Positions 20,639 to 30,330 are shown, counted from the first letter of the stretch. The stretch is 64,000 nucleotides of DNA from Sphingomonas aurantiaca (GCF_003050705.1 NZ_QAOG01000001.1:1-64000), one strand, 5' to 3'. The notes: generated by a model from the letters alone, not told the origin. Made by a program: numbers and translations.

Positions 20639-21292
20639 TCAGAAGCGGAAGCCGTAGCTTGCGACGACCTGGTGACGGTCCGTGTCGACGTCGAACCGCT
20701 GGCTCGTGCCGCCGGTCGCATAGTCGATGTTGCCGCGCTCATAGTTCGAATAGCGATATTCGAGCTTGGCATAGCTGTTCGGGCCGACCGCATGCTCGGC
20801 ACCCGCGCCGACGCGCCAGCCGTCGAGCTTGAAGTTGGTGTCGGTCGTCTGGCTGGTGCTGCCTGCGAGCACTTCGAGCTTCGAGTTGGTGTAGCCGCCC
20901 TTGACGTAGAGCATCGTCGCCGGTGCGACGACATAGCCGGCGCGCGCGCCGACATAGATGTCGCGGCCCTGCTTGACGCGGCCATAGCCGAAGTCGCTGG
21001 TATAGTCGTTGCGGTCGCTCTTGGCGGTCGAGCCGGTCAGTTCGGCCTCGGCGCCGAGCACGATGTTGCTCGAGGTCGCGATGTCGTAGCCGATGCCGCC
21101 GCCGTACAGCAGGCCGTCGATCTTCTGGTCGTCGCGCCCGTTGTTGTTCGACACGCTGCTGCCGGCGCCGGTGTGGTCATAGCCGAGCGTGCCCTCGATG
21201 CGGGGGCCGGTGAAGGTCGGGTTGGTCTGGGCGAGCGCGGGGGCTGCGACCGCGGTGGTGGCGAGCAGCGAGGCGGCGATAAGCTTACGCAT
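20639..21292 (-). CDS. Outer-membrane beta-barrel protein (Opa/Omp25-like porin family)
   Basis: A 217-residue precursor with signal peptide MRKLIAASLLATTAVAAPAL-AQ. The mature part alternates amphipathic strands, for example IEGTLGYDHTG, GRDIYVGARAGYVVAP, AMLYVKGGYTNSKLE-type strands and YAKLEYRYSNYERG. It ends in the aromatic VVASYGFRF expected for insertion by the BAM machinery. The barrel is probably eight-stranded, like Omp25/OmpA-type barrels. Its role may be structural or adhesive. The start has GGAGTATCCCA before ATG. Confidence 0.9.
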   Translation of the reverse strand: MRKLIAASLLATTAVAAPALAQTNPTFTGPRIEGTLGYDHTGAGSSVSNNNGRDDQKIDGLLYGGGIGYDIATSSNIVLGAEAELTGSTAKSDRNDYTSDFGYGRVKQGRDIYVGARAGYVVAPATMLYVKGGYTNSKLEVLAGSTSQTTDTNFKLDGWRVGAGAEHAVGPNSYAKLEYRYSNYERGNIDYATGGTSQRFDVDTDRHQVVASYGFRF

Positions 21293-21423
21293 TGGGATAC
21301 TCCATTGTCTCTTCGTCATCCCCGAACGCGGGATGGACAGCCCCAATGGACCAGTCCGCCATGCGTTGCATGAACGCCAGATAAACACGGAAATCCGTTG
21401 CTTTTGCGCCACAGGGGGTTGAA

Positions 21424-22116
21424 ATGCCGGCCATGATTCCAAGCCCTCGGCAAAGTGCAACGGACCCCGTTCCAACCGGCGAACCACCCGTCAGGCTGGG
21501 CCGGGATTTCGTCGCGCGGCACGGCGAAACCGTGTTCAACGCCGCGCACCGGTTGCAGGGCGATGCTGCGCACACGCCGCTGACGCGCGCGGGATTCGCG
21601 CAGGCGGACGAGCTTGGCCGTGCTCTGCGGGATCTGCTCGGGCCGAAGCCTGCGCTGACCCTGTGGGCGTCGCCGACCGGGCGTGCGTTGCAGACCTTGG
21701 CGGTGATCTGCGAGCATCTGGAACTCGATTGGCATGGCGCGCGGACCGATGCGCGGCTGGTCGAGATCGACATGGGCTCCTGGGGCGGGCGCTATTATGC
21801 GGACGTGGTCGATGAGGTCGGGCCGGTGATGCTGCCGGGCGGGCTGTTGAAGACCGCGCCCGACGGCGAGACCTATCCGCAGATCGCGGCGCGCGTCGGC
21901 GGCTGGCTGGCGGATACCGCGGACGATGCGGGCGACCGGCTGGTGATCATGCACGGGATTTCGAGCCGGGTGATGCTGGGTGTGATGACCGGCGCTGCGG
22001 TCGATCCTACACTTGGGGCACCGATCGCGCCGGGGTTGCCGCAGGGGTCGGTGACGCTGGTCGAGGCCGGGCGCGCGTCGGTTCCGCACCGCGGCACCGG
22101 CTTCGCCCCGGCGTGA
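21424..22116 (+). CDS. Histidine phosphatase family protein
   Basis: A 230-residue member of the phosphoglycerate-mutase-like branch of histidine phosphatases. The catalytic RHGET motif is in FVARHGETVFNAAHRLQGD, followed by HTPLTRAGFAQADELGRAL. The second histidine lies in RLVIMHGISSRVMLG and the acidic residue in RLVEIDMGSWGGRYY. The substrate cannot be inferred. The stop overlaps the GTG start of the next gene (GTGA), so the two are cotranslated. It diverges from the outer-membrane barrel gene. Confidence 0.93.
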   Translation: MPAMIPSPRQSATDPVPTGEPPVRLGRDFVARHGETVFNAAHRLQGDAAHTPLTRAGFAQADELGRALRDLLGPKPALTLWASPTGRALQTLAVICEHLELDWHGARTDARLVEIDMGSWGGRYYADVVDEVGPVMLPGGLLKTAPDGETYPQIAARVGGWLADTADDAGDRLVIMHGISSRVMLGVMTGAAVDPTLGAPIAPGLPQGSVTLVEAGRASVPHRGTGFAPA

Positions 22117-22586
22117 GACTGGCGGCGCTGCTGATCCTCGCGATCGCCGTTCCGGCATCGGCGCGCGACACGATCGGCATCTACAAGGGTTGGGGCGCCT
22201 TTCGGGACTCGACGCCCGACCGCTGTTACGCGATCGCGCGGCCGGTGATGGCGGGGGGGCGGTCGAGCGGGTTCGCCAGCATCGCGACCTGGCCCAAGCG
22301 CGGGCTGCGCGCGTCGCTTCATATTCGCCTCAGCCGCGAGCGCGATCGATCGGCGGGCGTGACGCTGACGGTGGGCGAACGCCGATTCGCGCTGGTCGCG
22401 AGCGGGCTGGATGCGTGGGCGAGCGATGGCCCCAGCGACCGCGCGATCGTCGCGGCGTTGCGATCGGGGCGCAGCATGAGCGTCGAGGCGGTCGCCGTCG
22501 GCGGGCGGCCGTTTGCGGATGTGTATGCGCTGTCCGGGGCGGCGACAGCGATCGATGCGGCGGTGCTGGCGTGTAGCGGGGGGTAG
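22113..22586 (+). CDS. Secreted hypothetical protein
   Basis: A 157-residue precursor with a signal peptide (MRLAALLILAIAVPASA). The mature part begins RDTIGIYKGWGAFRDSTPDR and contains CYAIARPV and GVTLTVGERRFALVASG. Two cysteines (about residues 38 and 154) could form a disulphide. I do not recognise a named domain; the shape weakly recalls invasion-associated locus B proteins, but I cannot support that. It starts with a GTG overlapping the stop of the phosphatase gene and is followed by a family C repeat. Confidence 0.75.
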   Translation: MRLAALLILAIAVPASARDTIGIYKGWGAFRDSTPDRCYAIARPVMAGGRSSGFASIATWPKRGLRASLHIRLSRERDRSAGVTLTVGERRFALVASGLDAWASDGPSDRAIVAALRSGRSMSVEAVAVGGRPFADVYALSGAATAIDAAVLACSGG

Positions 22587-22599
22587 GCTCCCCGTTCTA

Positions 22600-22705
22600 C
22601 CACCCCGGCGAAGGCCGGGGCCCAATTGGGGGACGTGCGTGATGACGCTCCCCGTATCGTTACCACCACCTTTCCAATTGGGCCCCGGCCTTCGCCGGGG
22701 TGGTG
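22600..22705. repeat. Family C paired-hairpin repeat
   Basis: CCACCCCGGCGAAGGCCGGG plus GCCCAATTGG, and CCAATTGGGCCCCGGCCTTC plus GCCGGGGTGGTG: the two arms are near-perfect reverse complements. It lies between the secreted hypothetical protein and rlmN. Confidence 0.92.
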
Positions 22706-22800
22706 CTGATGTCGGGGGGCGTTCTGCATTACATCGTCGCCCAACCCCCTTCTTCCGCACCCTGTAGAAAAATCGGGAAATTTCCGCTAAGCGCCGCCGC

Positions 22801-24006
22801 ATGCAGACCGCCGCGAACCTCATGCCCATCCCCGGGCACATCGATCCCGTGCCCGTTCCCCGCAGCTTCGTGCCGCGCAGCGATGGGCGTATCGACCTGC
22901 TCGGGCTGTCGCTCGCCGATCTGCGGATGGCGCTGGAGACGTCGCAGCTCGAGGAAAAGCAGGCCAAGCTACGCGCGAAGCAGCTGTGGCACTGGATCTA
23001 CAATCGCGGTGCGACCGAGTTCTCGGCGATGACCGACATCTCGAAGACGATGCACCCGTGGCTCGAGCAGCGCTTCGTGATCAGCCGGCCCAACGTGGTC
23101 GAGGCGCAGGTGTCGACCGACGGCACGCGCAAGTGGCTGCTGCGCAGCGACGACGCGCAGGATTACGAGATGGTGTTCATCCCCGACGCGGATCGCGGCA
23201 CGTTGTGCGTGTCGAGCCAGGTCGGCTGCACGCTGAACTGCACCTTCTGCCACACCGGCACGATGCGGCTGGTGCGCAACCTGACGCCCGCCGAGATCGT
23301 CGGCCAGGTGATGCTCGCGCGCGATTCGCTGGGCGAATGGCCGAGCCAGCCCGAGGGGCGGATGCTCACCAACATCGTGATGATGGGGATGGGCGAGCCG
23401 CTCTATAATTTCGAGAATGTCCGCGATGCGCTGAAGCTGGTGATGGACGGTGCGGGGCTCGCGCTCAGCCGCCGCCGGATCACGCTGTCGACGAGCGGCG
23501 TCGTGCCGATGATGGCGCGCGCGGGCGCGGAGATCGGCGTGAATCTCGCGGTGTCGCTGCATGCGGTGACCAAGGAGGTGCGCGACGAGATCGTGCCGCT
23601 CAACCGGAAATACGGCATCGAGGAACTGCTGCAGGCGTGCGCCGATTATCCGGGCACCAACAATGCGCGGCGCATCACGTTCGAATACGTGATGCTGAAG
23701 GACAAGAACGATTCGGACGCCGATGCGCACGAACTCGTCCGCCTGCTGCGCAAATACGAGCTGCCCGCCAAGGTGAACCTGATCCCGTTCAACCCGTGGC
23801 CGGGTGCCGTCTATGAATGCTCGACGCCCGAGCGGATCAAGTCGTTTTCGAGCATCGTGTTCGGCGCGGGCATTTCGGCGCCGGTGCGCACCCCGCGCGG
23901 TCGCGATATCGATGCGGCGTGCGGGCAGCTGAAGACCGCGTCGGAGAAGAAGAGCCGCGCGCAGCTCGATCGCGAGGCCGCTGCCGAGTCCGACGCTTTT
24001 GCTTGA
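22801..24006 (+). CDS. rlmN: Dual-specificity rRNA/tRNA adenine-C2 methyltransferase RlmN
   Basis: A radical-SAM enzyme that methylates C2 of A2503 in 23S rRNA and A37 of some tRNAs. The 4Fe-4S motif CxxxCxxC is in [20 protein letters not shown]. The [12 protein letters not shown] motif and the C-terminal ECSTPERI are present. The last cysteine of the pair used in catalysis lies in the IDAACGQLK region. The 401-residue length is normal. The N-terminus [19 protein letters not shown] matches the family. The TauE-type gene starts inside its last codons. Confidence 0.97.
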   Translation: MQTAANLMPIPGHIDPVPVPRSFVPRSDGRIDLLGLSLADLRMALETSQLEEKQAKLRAKQLWHWIYNRGATEFSAMTDISKTMHPWLEQRFVISRPNVVEAQVSTDGTRKWLLRSDDAQDYEMVFIPDADRGTLCVSSQVGCTLNCTFCHTGTMRLVRNLTPAEIVGQVMLARDSLGEWPSQPEGRMLTNIVMMGMGEPLYNFENVRDALKLVMDGAGLALSRRRITLSTSGVVPMMARAGAEIGVNLAVSLHAVTKEVRDEIVPLNRKYGIEELLQACADYPGTNNARRITFEYVMLKDKNDSDADAHELVRLLRKYELPAKVNLIPFNPWPGAVYECSTPERIKSFSSIVFGAGISAPVRTPRGRDIDAACGQLKTASEKKSRAQLDREAAAESDAFA

Positions 24007-24757
24007 GTGGAGTGGGGTTGCGCTGGCGGCAGGGGCTGGGGTTCTCGGCGGGGCGATGAACGCGCTCGCCGGGGGCGGAAGCTTCGCGACGATGCCCGCG
24101 CTGATCGGGCTCGGCGTGCCGTCGACCTTCGCCAACGCGACCAGCAACGTCTCGCTCCAGCCGGGCGCGATGGCGAGCGCGTGGACGTATCGGCATGGGC
24201 TGGAGCCGGTGTCGGGCGTCGGGATGCGGACGATGGCGGGGATCACCTTCGTCGGCGGGCTCATCGGCAGCCTGTTGCTCGTCGCGACGTCGGCGCGCGC
24301 GTTCGACCTGATCGTGCCGTGGCTGCTGCTGTTTGCGACGCTGGCGATCGCGTTCGGCACGCAGGCATCGTTGTGGCTGCGGTCGCGGGTCGAGATCGGG
24401 CCCAAGTCGCTCGTCGCGGTGCAGGCGATGCTGGGGGTGTATGGCGGCTATTTCGGGGGTGGGGTCGGGCTGATGCTGACCGCGGCCTGGGGATTGCTGT
24501 CGGGGGCGACGCCCGCCCGACTCGCGGCACCGCGGACGCTGATGCTCGCGGTCGCCAACCTGGCGGCGACGATCATCTTCATCGCGACGGGCATGGTGTA
24601 TTGGGCGCTGTGCGTGCCAATGCTGCTCGGCGGGATCGTCGGGGGGCATTTCGGTGCGAAGCTCGGGCTGGTGATGTCGGCCAGGGTCATTCGCGTGTGG
24701 ACGCTGCTGGTGACGATCGCGACGACGATCGTGTTCTTCTGGCGCGCGTACGGCTGA
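23999..24757 (+). CDS. Sulfite exporter TauE/SafE family protein
   Basis: A 252-residue inner-membrane protein with seven to eight hydrophobic segments. Two related halves carry the family motif: [18 protein letters not shown] near residue 25 and [20 protein letters not shown] near 150. TauE/SafE proteins export sulfoacetate, sulfite or other anions; the substrate here is unknown. The start is a TTG that overlaps the end of rlmN by 8 bases. Starting at the next ATG (residue 20) would cut off part of the first helix. Confidence 0.9.
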   Translation: MLEWSGVALAAGAGVLGGAMNALAGGGSFATMPALIGLGVPSTFANATSNVSLQPGAMASAWTYRHGLEPVSGVGMRTMAGITFVGGLIGSLLLVATSARAFDLIVPWLLLFATLAIAFGTQASLWLRSRVEIGPKSLVAVQAMLGVYGGYFGGGVGLMLTAAWGLLSGATPARLAAPRTLMLAVANLAATIIFIATGMVYWALCVPMLLGGIVGGHFGAKLGLVMSARVIRVWTLLVTIATTIVFFWRAYG

Positions 24758-24778
24758 GACGCTTGGCCCCTCTCGCTC

Positions 24779-24860
24779 GTCACCCCAGCGGAAGCTGGGG
24801 TCTCATGCGGTGAGGGGTGCGCTTCGTTACCGGGAGATCCCAGCTTTCGCTGGGATGACG
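24779..24860. repeat. Family A paired-hairpin repeat (convergent gap)
   Basis: GTCACCCCAGCGGAAGCTGG plus GGTCTC, and GAGATCCCAGCTTTCGCTGG plus GATGAC. It lies between the convergent TauE-type and flavin reductase genes. Confidence 0.92.
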
Positions 24861-24892
24861 GCGTTGGGGTTAGGCGCGGGCGCCAATGCGGC

Positions 24893-25510
24893 TCAGCCCG
24901 GTCGGCGCATCTTGAAGAGGGCGTCCTCGGTGATCGTGAAGTAATCCGCGGGCCCGCCGCCGCGCAGGATCGGGTTTGCCCGGGCGGTCTGGTAGACGCC
25001 GTCCTCGAGCATCGCGGGGTCGATGTGGATCGCGACCGCCTCGCCGAGCACGAGCCACTGGTCGAGTTCGCGGCCTTCCTTGGTTTCCAGGCGGATCAGC
25101 TGGGTGAGCTTGCACTCGAACTGCGCGCGCGACGCGGCGACGCGGGGCGGCTTCACCTTGTTGGAGGCGGCCATTTCGAGCTTGGCGAGCGCGAACTCGT
25201 CGACGTCGGCGGCGACGTTGGCGGCGGTCGTGTTCATCGCCTCGCCGAGATCGCGCGAGACGAGGTTCCAGACGAATTCGCCGGTCGCCTCGATATTGGC
25301 GACGCTGTCCTTCCAGCCCATCGACGAGAAGCCGATCAGCGGCGGGGCATAGTTGAACAGGTTGAAGAAACTATACGGCGCGAGGTTCGCGACGCCGTCT
25401 GCCGACATCGTGCTGACCCAGCCGATCGGCCGCGGCGCGACGATCGCGTTGAGGGGATCATGCGGCAGGCGATGGCCATTTGCGGGTTCGTAAGAATGCC
25501 ATTCGGTCAT
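24893..25510 (-). CDS. Flavin reductase family protein (FMN-binding split barrel)
   Basis: A 205-residue cytoplasmic protein. The FMN-binding core is visible as VAPRPIGWVSTMSADGVANL and APYSFFNLFNYAPPLIGFSS, followed by GEFVWNLVSRDLGEAMNTTA. Such proteins reduce FMN for a partner monooxygenase or act as oxidoreductases themselves. No monooxygenase gene is adjacent, so the partner is unknown. It is divergent from the cytochrome b gene with a 51-base gap. Confidence 0.92.
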   Translation of the reverse strand: MTEWHSYEPANGHRLPHDPLNAIVAPRPIGWVSTMSADGVANLAPYSFFNLFNYAPPLIGFSSMGWKDSVANIEATGEFVWNLVSRDLGEAMNTTAANVAADVDEFALAKLEMAASNKVKPPRVAASRAQFECKLTQLIRLETKEGRELDQWLVLGEAVAIHIDPAMLEDGVYQTARANPILRGGGPADYFTITEDALFKMRRPG

Positions 25511-25561
25511 GTACTTAATCCTGCTATATCGCCGTTCGACTGCCTATAGCGAAGGTCGAGC

Positions 25562-26320
25562 ATGAACGATCCCACTGCCCCTATGATCATCAAGCGCCAC
25601 CGGATGGCGACACGCGTCTGGCACTGGGTGACGGTGGTGACGATGTTCATCATGATCGGCAGCGGCATCGGCATCCTGAAGGCGCATCCGCGACTCTATT
25701 GGGGCGCGTATGGCGCGAACTTCGATAGCGCGTGGACGACGCTCGACCAGTGGCCGAGCTGGCTGGTGACGCTGCTCAACCTGCTGACGATCCCGGCGAG
25801 CTATAATCTGGCGATCTCGCGGCGCTGGCATTTGCTGTTCGCGCTGGTGCTCGCCTTCGCGCTGCTCGGGTTCATGATCGTGAGCCTGATCAACAGGCAT
25901 TTCCAGCGCGACCTGCGCGTGCGTGCGGCCGAGCTGTCGCCGCGCGAAGTGGCGCATGACGTGAAGGAGCATCTCGCGTTCCGCTTTCACGATCCGAAGC
26001 GGCCAGGGGCGTACAATATCCTGCAGAAGCTGTCCTATGTCGTGACGATCTTCGTGCTGATCCCGGTGATGATCCTGACCGGGCTGACGATGTCGCCGGG
26101 CATGGACGCGGCGTGGCCGTGGCTGCTGGACGTGTTCGGCGGGCGGCAGTCGGCGCGCTCGATCCACTTCATCGCCGCGACGGGCCTCGTGCTGTTCATC
26201 ATCGTCCATCTGGCGCTGGTGATCCTGGCAGGCGCCTGGAACGAGCTGCGGTCGATGATCACGGGGCGCTGGCAAGTTCCGGGGCACGTGCCCCCCCACG
26301 CACCGGAGGACGCCGCATGA
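25562..26320 (+). CDS. Cytochrome b/b6 domain-containing membrane protein
   Basis: A 252-residue inner-membrane protein with four to five helices, of the type that anchors hydrogenases, formate dehydrogenases and sulfite-oxidase-like enzymes. Likely haem ligands are the histidines in RVWHWVTVVTMF and in SARSIHFIAATGLVLFIIVH. The stop overlaps the ATG of the next gene, a molybdopterin oxidoreductase, so this protein is very probably its electron partner, exchanging electrons with the quinone pool. Confidence 0.9.
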   Translation: MNDPTAPMIIKRHRMATRVWHWVTVVTMFIMIGSGIGILKAHPRLYWGAYGANFDSAWTTLDQWPSWLVTLLNLLTIPASYNLAISRRWHLLFALVLAFALLGFMIVSLINRHFQRDLRVRAAELSPREVAHDVKEHLAFRFHDPKRPGAYNILQKLSYVVTIFVLIPVMILTGLTMSPGMDAAWPWLLDVFGGRQSARSIHFIAATGLVLFIIVHLALVILAGAWNELRSMITGRWQVPGHVPPHAPEDAA

Positions 26321-27078
26321 GCTCGATCATAACCCGCCGTGCGCTCGTGACGGGGGCCGCGGTCGGCGCAGGCGTGTTACTGACCGGGTGCGACAAGATC
26401 GCCGCGAACCCCGAGGCGCGGAAAATCCTGTTCATGGGCGAGGACATGAACCGCGGGCTGCAACGCGCGCTGACCAACCGCAATGCGCTGGTGCCCGAGT
26501 TCAGCCCCGCGCAGATGTCGCCGATCTTCCGGTCGAACGGCACGCGCGATCCGGGGACGCCGGACTATACCGCGATGGTCGCGAACAATTTCGCGGACTA
26601 TCGGCTGCAGGTCGGCGGGCTGGTCGATCGACCGCTGTCAGTCACGCTGCCGCAGCTGCGCCAGATGCCGTCGCGCGCGCAAATCACGCGGCACGACTGC
26701 GTCGAGGGCTGGTCGGCGATCGGCAAATGGCAGGGTCCCAAGCTCGGCGCGCTGTTGAAGGCCGCGCAGATCCGCGACTCGGCGCGCTACGTCGTGTTCA
26801 CCTGCGCCGACCTGTACGGCGGCACGCCCTATTACGAGTCGGTCGATCTGGTCGACGCGTTCCATCCGCAAACGATCCTGGCCTGGGCGCTCAACGACCA
26901 GGTGCTCGACGTCGCGCACGGTGCGCCCGTCCGGCTGCGGGTCGAGCGGCAGCTCGGCTACAAGCACGCCAAATATGTGATGCGGATCGACGCGGTCGAC
27001 AGCCTAGCGGGGATCGGCAAGGGCAAGGGTGGCTATTGGGAAGATAACGTCGATTATGATTGGTATGCGGGGATCTGA
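26317..27078 (+). CDS. Molybdopterin-dependent oxidoreductase (sulfite-oxidase fold, MsrP/YedY-like), putative lipoprotein
   Basis: A 253-residue protein. The N-terminus combines a twin arginine (SIITRRALVTGAAVGAGVLL) with a lipobox-like LTGC, so it is exported folded and may be lipidated. The core contains ITRHDCVEGWSAIGKWQGPK, where the cysteine is the expected molybdenum ligand, and ends LGYKHAKYVMRIDAVD. YedY/MsrP proteins repair oxidised periplasmic methionines, but this one has a cytochrome b different from MsrQ. A good ribosome binding site (CCGGAGGA) precedes the start, which overlaps the upstream stop. Confidence 0.9.
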   Translation: MSSIITRRALVTGAAVGAGVLLTGCDKIAANPEARKILFMGEDMNRGLQRALTNRNALVPEFSPAQMSPIFRSNGTRDPGTPDYTAMVANNFADYRLQVGGLVDRPLSVTLPQLRQMPSRAQITRHDCVEGWSAIGKWQGPKLGALLKAAQIRDSARYVVFTCADLYGGTPYYESVDLVDAFHPQTILAWALNDQVLDVAHGAPVRLRVERQLGYKHAKYVMRIDAVDSLAGIGKGKGGYWEDNVDYDWYAGI

Positions 27079-27128
27079 CCCCCTGCGGGGGGTGGCGCAC
27101 TTCCGTACCAGTCGTTAGCTAACGCGGC

Positions 27129-28355
27129 ATGGCTCTTTTCGATCGTTTCCTGGCCCGGCAGGTTAAAACCGGCGAACTCACCCTGATCCATGCCGACGGC
27201 ACCACCAAGCAGTTCGGCAAGCCCGACCCGGCCTATAATCCGGTCACGATCCGCCTGACCAAGCCGGGTGTCGCCGGCGCGATCATCCGTCACCCCGCGC
27301 TCGGCGCGGCGGAGGCGTTCATGGACGGGCGGCTCGTGATCGAGCGCGGCGACATTCGCGACCTGGTCAACCTGCTCAAGGGCAACAGCCCGTGGGAGCG
27401 CGGCGGCGGGCTCAATCCGTCGCTGCCGATCAAACTGCTCGACAAGGTCGTCCACCGCGTCGACCGGGTGAACATGGCGCGCCGGTCGAAGAAGAACGTC
27501 GCGCATCACTACGACCTGTCGGACCGGCTGTACGACCTGTTCCTCGACGCGGACCGGCAATATTCGTGCGCGTACTTCACCGACGCGGGCAACAGCCTGG
27601 AGCAGGCGCAGAACGACAAGAAGGCGCATATCGCCGCCAAGCTGGCGATTCAGCCGGGCATGCGCGTACTCGACATCGGCTGCGGCTGGGGCGGGATGGC
27701 GCTGTACCTGCACGCGAAGACCGGTGCCGAGGTGCTGGGCGTCACCCTGAGCGAGGAGCAGCTGAAGGTCGCACGGCGGCGGGCCGAGGAATCGGGCGTC
27801 GCCGACAAGGTGACGTTCGAGCTGATCGACTATCGCGCGCTGACGGGGACGTTCGACCGGATCGTCTCGGTGGGCATGTTCGAGCATGTCGGCCCGCCGC
27901 AGTACAAGACGTTCTTCCGCAAGTGCCGCGACCTGCTGACCGAGGACGGCGTGATGCTGCTCCACACGATCGGCCGGATGGGTGGCCCTGGCGTCACCGA
28001 CACGTTCACGACGAAGTATATCTTCCCGGGCGGCTACAACCCTGCGCTGTCGGAGATCGTGCGCGGCTATGAGGGGCTGCGGATGTTCCCGACCGATATC
28101 GAGGTGCTGCGCGTGCATTACGCGCTGACGATCGACCTCTGGTACGACCGGACGGTGGCGGCGAAGGATGCGATCGTCGCACTGTACGACGAGCGATTCT
28201 ACCGGATGTGGACCTTCTATCTGGCGGGCGCGGCGGCGGCGTTCCGCACCGGGGGGATGGTCAATTACCAGATCCAGCTGTCGAAGAGCCGGATGACGCT
28301 GCCGCTGACGCGCGATTACATGATCGAGGGCGAGCGGGCGTTGCGCGAGGGGTGA
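27129..28355 (+). CDS. Cyclopropane-fatty-acyl-phospholipid synthase family methyltransferase
   Basis: A 408-residue SAM-dependent enzyme that acts on unsaturated acyl chains of membrane phospholipids. Motifs: VAHHYDLSDRLYDLFLDADR and QYSCAYFTD, the SAM site MRVLDIGCGWGGMALYLHAK, and later VSVGMFEHVGPPQYKTFF. The C-terminal WTFYLAGAAAAFRTGGMVNYQ is typical. Sphingomonads often carry several paralogues, so the exact product (cyclopropane or methyl-branched) is uncertain. It follows the molybdoenzyme by 50 bases. Confidence 0.92.
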   Translation: MALFDRFLARQVKTGELTLIHADGTTKQFGKPDPAYNPVTIRLTKPGVAGAIIRHPALGAAEAFMDGRLVIERGDIRDLVNLLKGNSPWERGGGLNPSLPIKLLDKVVHRVDRVNMARRSKKNVAHHYDLSDRLYDLFLDADRQYSCAYFTDAGNSLEQAQNDKKAHIAAKLAIQPGMRVLDIGCGWGGMALYLHAKTGAEVLGVTLSEEQLKVARRRAEESGVADKVTFELIDYRALTGTFDRIVSVGMFEHVGPPQYKTFFRKCRDLLTEDGVMLLHTIGRMGGPGVTDTFTTKYIFPGGYNPALSEIVRGYEGLRMFPTDIEVLRVHYALTIDLWYDRTVAAKDAIVALYDERFYRMWTFYLAGAAAAFRTGGMVNYQIQLSKSRMTLPLTRDYMIEGERALREG

Positions 28356-28365
28356 TGCCCCCCGC

Positions 28366-28461
28366 GTCATGCCCGCGGAGGCGGGCACCCAGACTGGCAG
28401 ACCTTGGCGATGGAGCCGCGATGATCAGCCAGTCTGGATCCCCGCCTGCGCGGGGATGACG
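28366..28461. repeat. Family E paired-hairpin repeat (convergent gap)
   Basis: GTCATGCCCGCGGAGGCGGG plus CACCCAGACTGG, and CCAGTCTGGATCCCCGCCTG plus CGCGGGGATGAC. It lies between the convergent CFA-synthase-like and EF-hand genes. A second copy is at 36964. Confidence 0.92.
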
Positions 28462-28476
28462 GTAGAGGGGCGGGAC

Positions 28477-28869
28477 TCAGCGCGGGCCCTGCACTTCGGC
28501 CTTCGCCGCGGCGCGCTCGTCGCCGCCGATCTTGCCGTCCTTGTTGGCGTCGTATTTGGCGAAGGTCGCGGCCAGCAGCGCCTGGGCTTCGGCCTGCGTG
28601 ACCTTGCCGTCCTTGTTCTTGTCGGCGCTGGTGAACCACAGGTCCGCCAGGCGCTTGGCGTGGACCGGATCGGGACGGCCCTGCCCGCCGACCTTCATGT
28701 TGCCGATCCGCGCCTGGACCTCGGCGCGGGTCAGGACGCCGTCCTTGTTGGTATCCGACGCGGCGAATTCGGCCTTGAACTTGGCCGAGGCGGACGCGCG
28801 GGTTTCCTGCGCGAGCACCGGGCCTGCAAGCCCTGCGAGAACGAGAACGGTAAGCGTTTGGCGTAGCAC
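28477..28869 (-). CDS. Secreted EF-hand protein
   Basis: A 130-residue precursor with a signal peptide (MLRQTLTVLVLAGLAGPVLA). Three canonical EF-hand loops follow: DTNKDGVLTRAE, DKNKDGKVTQAE and DANKDGKIGGDE. It is probably a periplasmic calcium-binding protein; the partner is unknown. I place the start at a GTG with GGAGG ten bases upstream. The frame stays open upstream but adds only non-conserved sequence. It is divergent from argG. Confidence 0.85.
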   Translation of the reverse strand: MLRQTLTVLVLAGLAGPVLAQETRASASAKFKAEFAASDTNKDGVLTRAEVQARIGNMKVGGQGRPDPVHAKRLADLWFTSADKNKDGKVTQAEAQALLAATFAKYDANKDGKIGGDERAAAKAEVQGPR

Positions 28870-29014
28870 GGTGCGGTAACCTCCAGAGATTTGCGGCGCG
28901 GATAGACCGGTTTGGTTGTACGCGCCATGAATGCAGGAGGCGCGGGGCGGTTGCATGGCGGCGCCCCAGCGCATAGGGGCGCGGGCATTGGATATTGCCT
29001 GAAGGACCCTGCCC

Positions 29015-30256
29015 GTGACCGATCCGATCAACCCCGCCGGCAGCGCCGGAATCAATCGCGTCGTGCTCGCCTATTCCGGTGGCCTGGACACGAGCGTGAT
29101 CCTGAAATGGCTCCAGCAGACCTATAACTGCGAAGTCGTCACCTTCACCGCGGATTTGGGCCAGGGCGAAGAGCTCGAGCCCGCGCGCGCCAAGGCCGAG
29201 ATGATGGGCGTGAAGCCCGAGCACATCTTCGTCGACGACCTGCGCGAAGAATTCGCGCGCGACTATGTCTTCCCGATGATGCGTTCGAACGCGCTGTACG
29301 AGGGGCTGTATTTGCTCGGCACGTCGATCGCGCGGCCGCTGATCGCCAAGCGCCAGATCGAGATCGCCAAGATGGTCGGCGCCGACGCGGTGAGCCATGG
29401 CGCGACCGGCAAGGGCAACGACCAGGTCCGCTTCGAGCTCGGCTATTACGCGCTGTCGCCCGACATCAAGGTGATCGCACCGTGGCGCGAATGGGACCTG
29501 ACCAGCCGCACCAAGCTGATCGAGTTCGCCGAGCAGCACCAGATCCCGGTTTCGAAGGACAAGCGCGGCGAGTCGCCCTTCTCGACCGACGCGAACATGC
29601 TGCACACCTCGTCGGAGGGTAAGGTTCTCGAGGATCCGTGGGACGAGGTTCCCGACTATGTCTATTCGCGCACGGTGAACCCCGAGGACGCGCCCGACGT
29701 GCCCGAATATATCACGATCGATTTCGAGCGCGGTGACGGCGTGGCGATCAACGGCGAGGGGATGAGCCCGGCGACGTTGCTCGAGACGCTCAACGGCTAT
29801 GGCCGCCGTCACGGGATCGGCCGTCTCGACCTGGTCGAGAACCGCTTCGTCGGCATGAAGAGCCGCGGCATGTACGAGACGCCGGGCGGCACGATCTATC
29901 AGCTCGCGCATCGCGGCATCGAGCAGCTGACGCTCGACCGGGGCGCCGCGCATCTGAAGGACGAGCTGGCGCCGCGCTATGCCGAGCTGCTGTACAACGG
30001 CTTCTGGTTCTCGCCCGAGCGCGAGATGCTCCAGGCGGCAATCGATCACAGCCAGGAGAAGGTGTCCGGCACGGTTCGTCTGAAGCTGTACAAGGGCGGG
30101 GTGTACGTGGTCGGGCGGAAATCGCCCAACTCGCTGTATTCGGAGAAGGTCGTGACGTTCGAGGACGACCAGGGCGCGTACGACCAGCGCGACGCGGCGG
30201 GCTTCATCAAGCTGAACGCGCTGCGGCTGCGGTTGCTGGGGCGCCGCGACCGGTAA
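29015..30256 (+). CDS. argG: Argininosuccinate synthase
   Basis: Joins citrulline and aspartate with ATP in arginine biosynthesis. The PP-loop ATP motif is [39 protein letters not shown] and [18 protein letters not shown] sequence follow in order. The 413 residues are the usual length. It starts with a GTG preceded by GAAGGA. A small hairpin in the leader (GCGCCCC/GGGGCGC, 28961-28982) and another after the stop frame the gene. argH is not adjacent. Confidence 0.97.
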   Translation: MTDPINPAGSAGINRVVLAYSGGLDTSVILKWLQQTYNCEVVTFTADLGQGEELEPARAKAEMMGVKPEHIFVDDLREEFARDYVFPMMRSNALYEGLYLLGTSIARPLIAKRQIEIAKMVGADAVSHGATGKGNDQVRFELGYYALSPDIKVIAPWREWDLTSRTKLIEFAEQHQIPVSKDKRGESPFSTDANMLHTSSEGKVLEDPWDEVPDYVYSRTVNPEDAPDVPEYITIDFERGDGVAINGEGMSPATLLETLNGYGRRHGIGRLDLVENRFVGMKSRGMYETPGGTIYQLAHRGIEQLTLDRGAAHLKDELAPRYAELLYNGFWFSPEREMLQAAIDHSQEKVSGTVRLKLYKGGVYVVGRKSPNSLYSEKVVTFEDDQGAYDQRDAAGFIKLNALRLRLLGRRDR

Positions 30257-30270
30257 TCGGATCCGTACAA

Positions 30271-30295
30271 GCGACCGGTCTTCGAGGCCGGTCGC
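30271..30295. terminator. Hairpin after argG
   Basis: GCGACCGG and CCGGTCGC pair around a 9-base loop about 15 bases past the argG stop. Only ATAATGG follows, so it is a weak intrinsic terminator. Confidence 0.6.
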
Positions 30296-30330
30296 ATAAT
30301 GGATTAACCATAGCGCGCTAGGACGGGACG

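Noticed and set aside
26113..26316. An upstream start for the molybdopterin oxidoreductase at 26113
   Set aside because: It would overlap the cytochrome b gene in another frame by 200 bases. The ATG at 26317 has a strong ribosome binding site and is followed by the twin-arginine signal.
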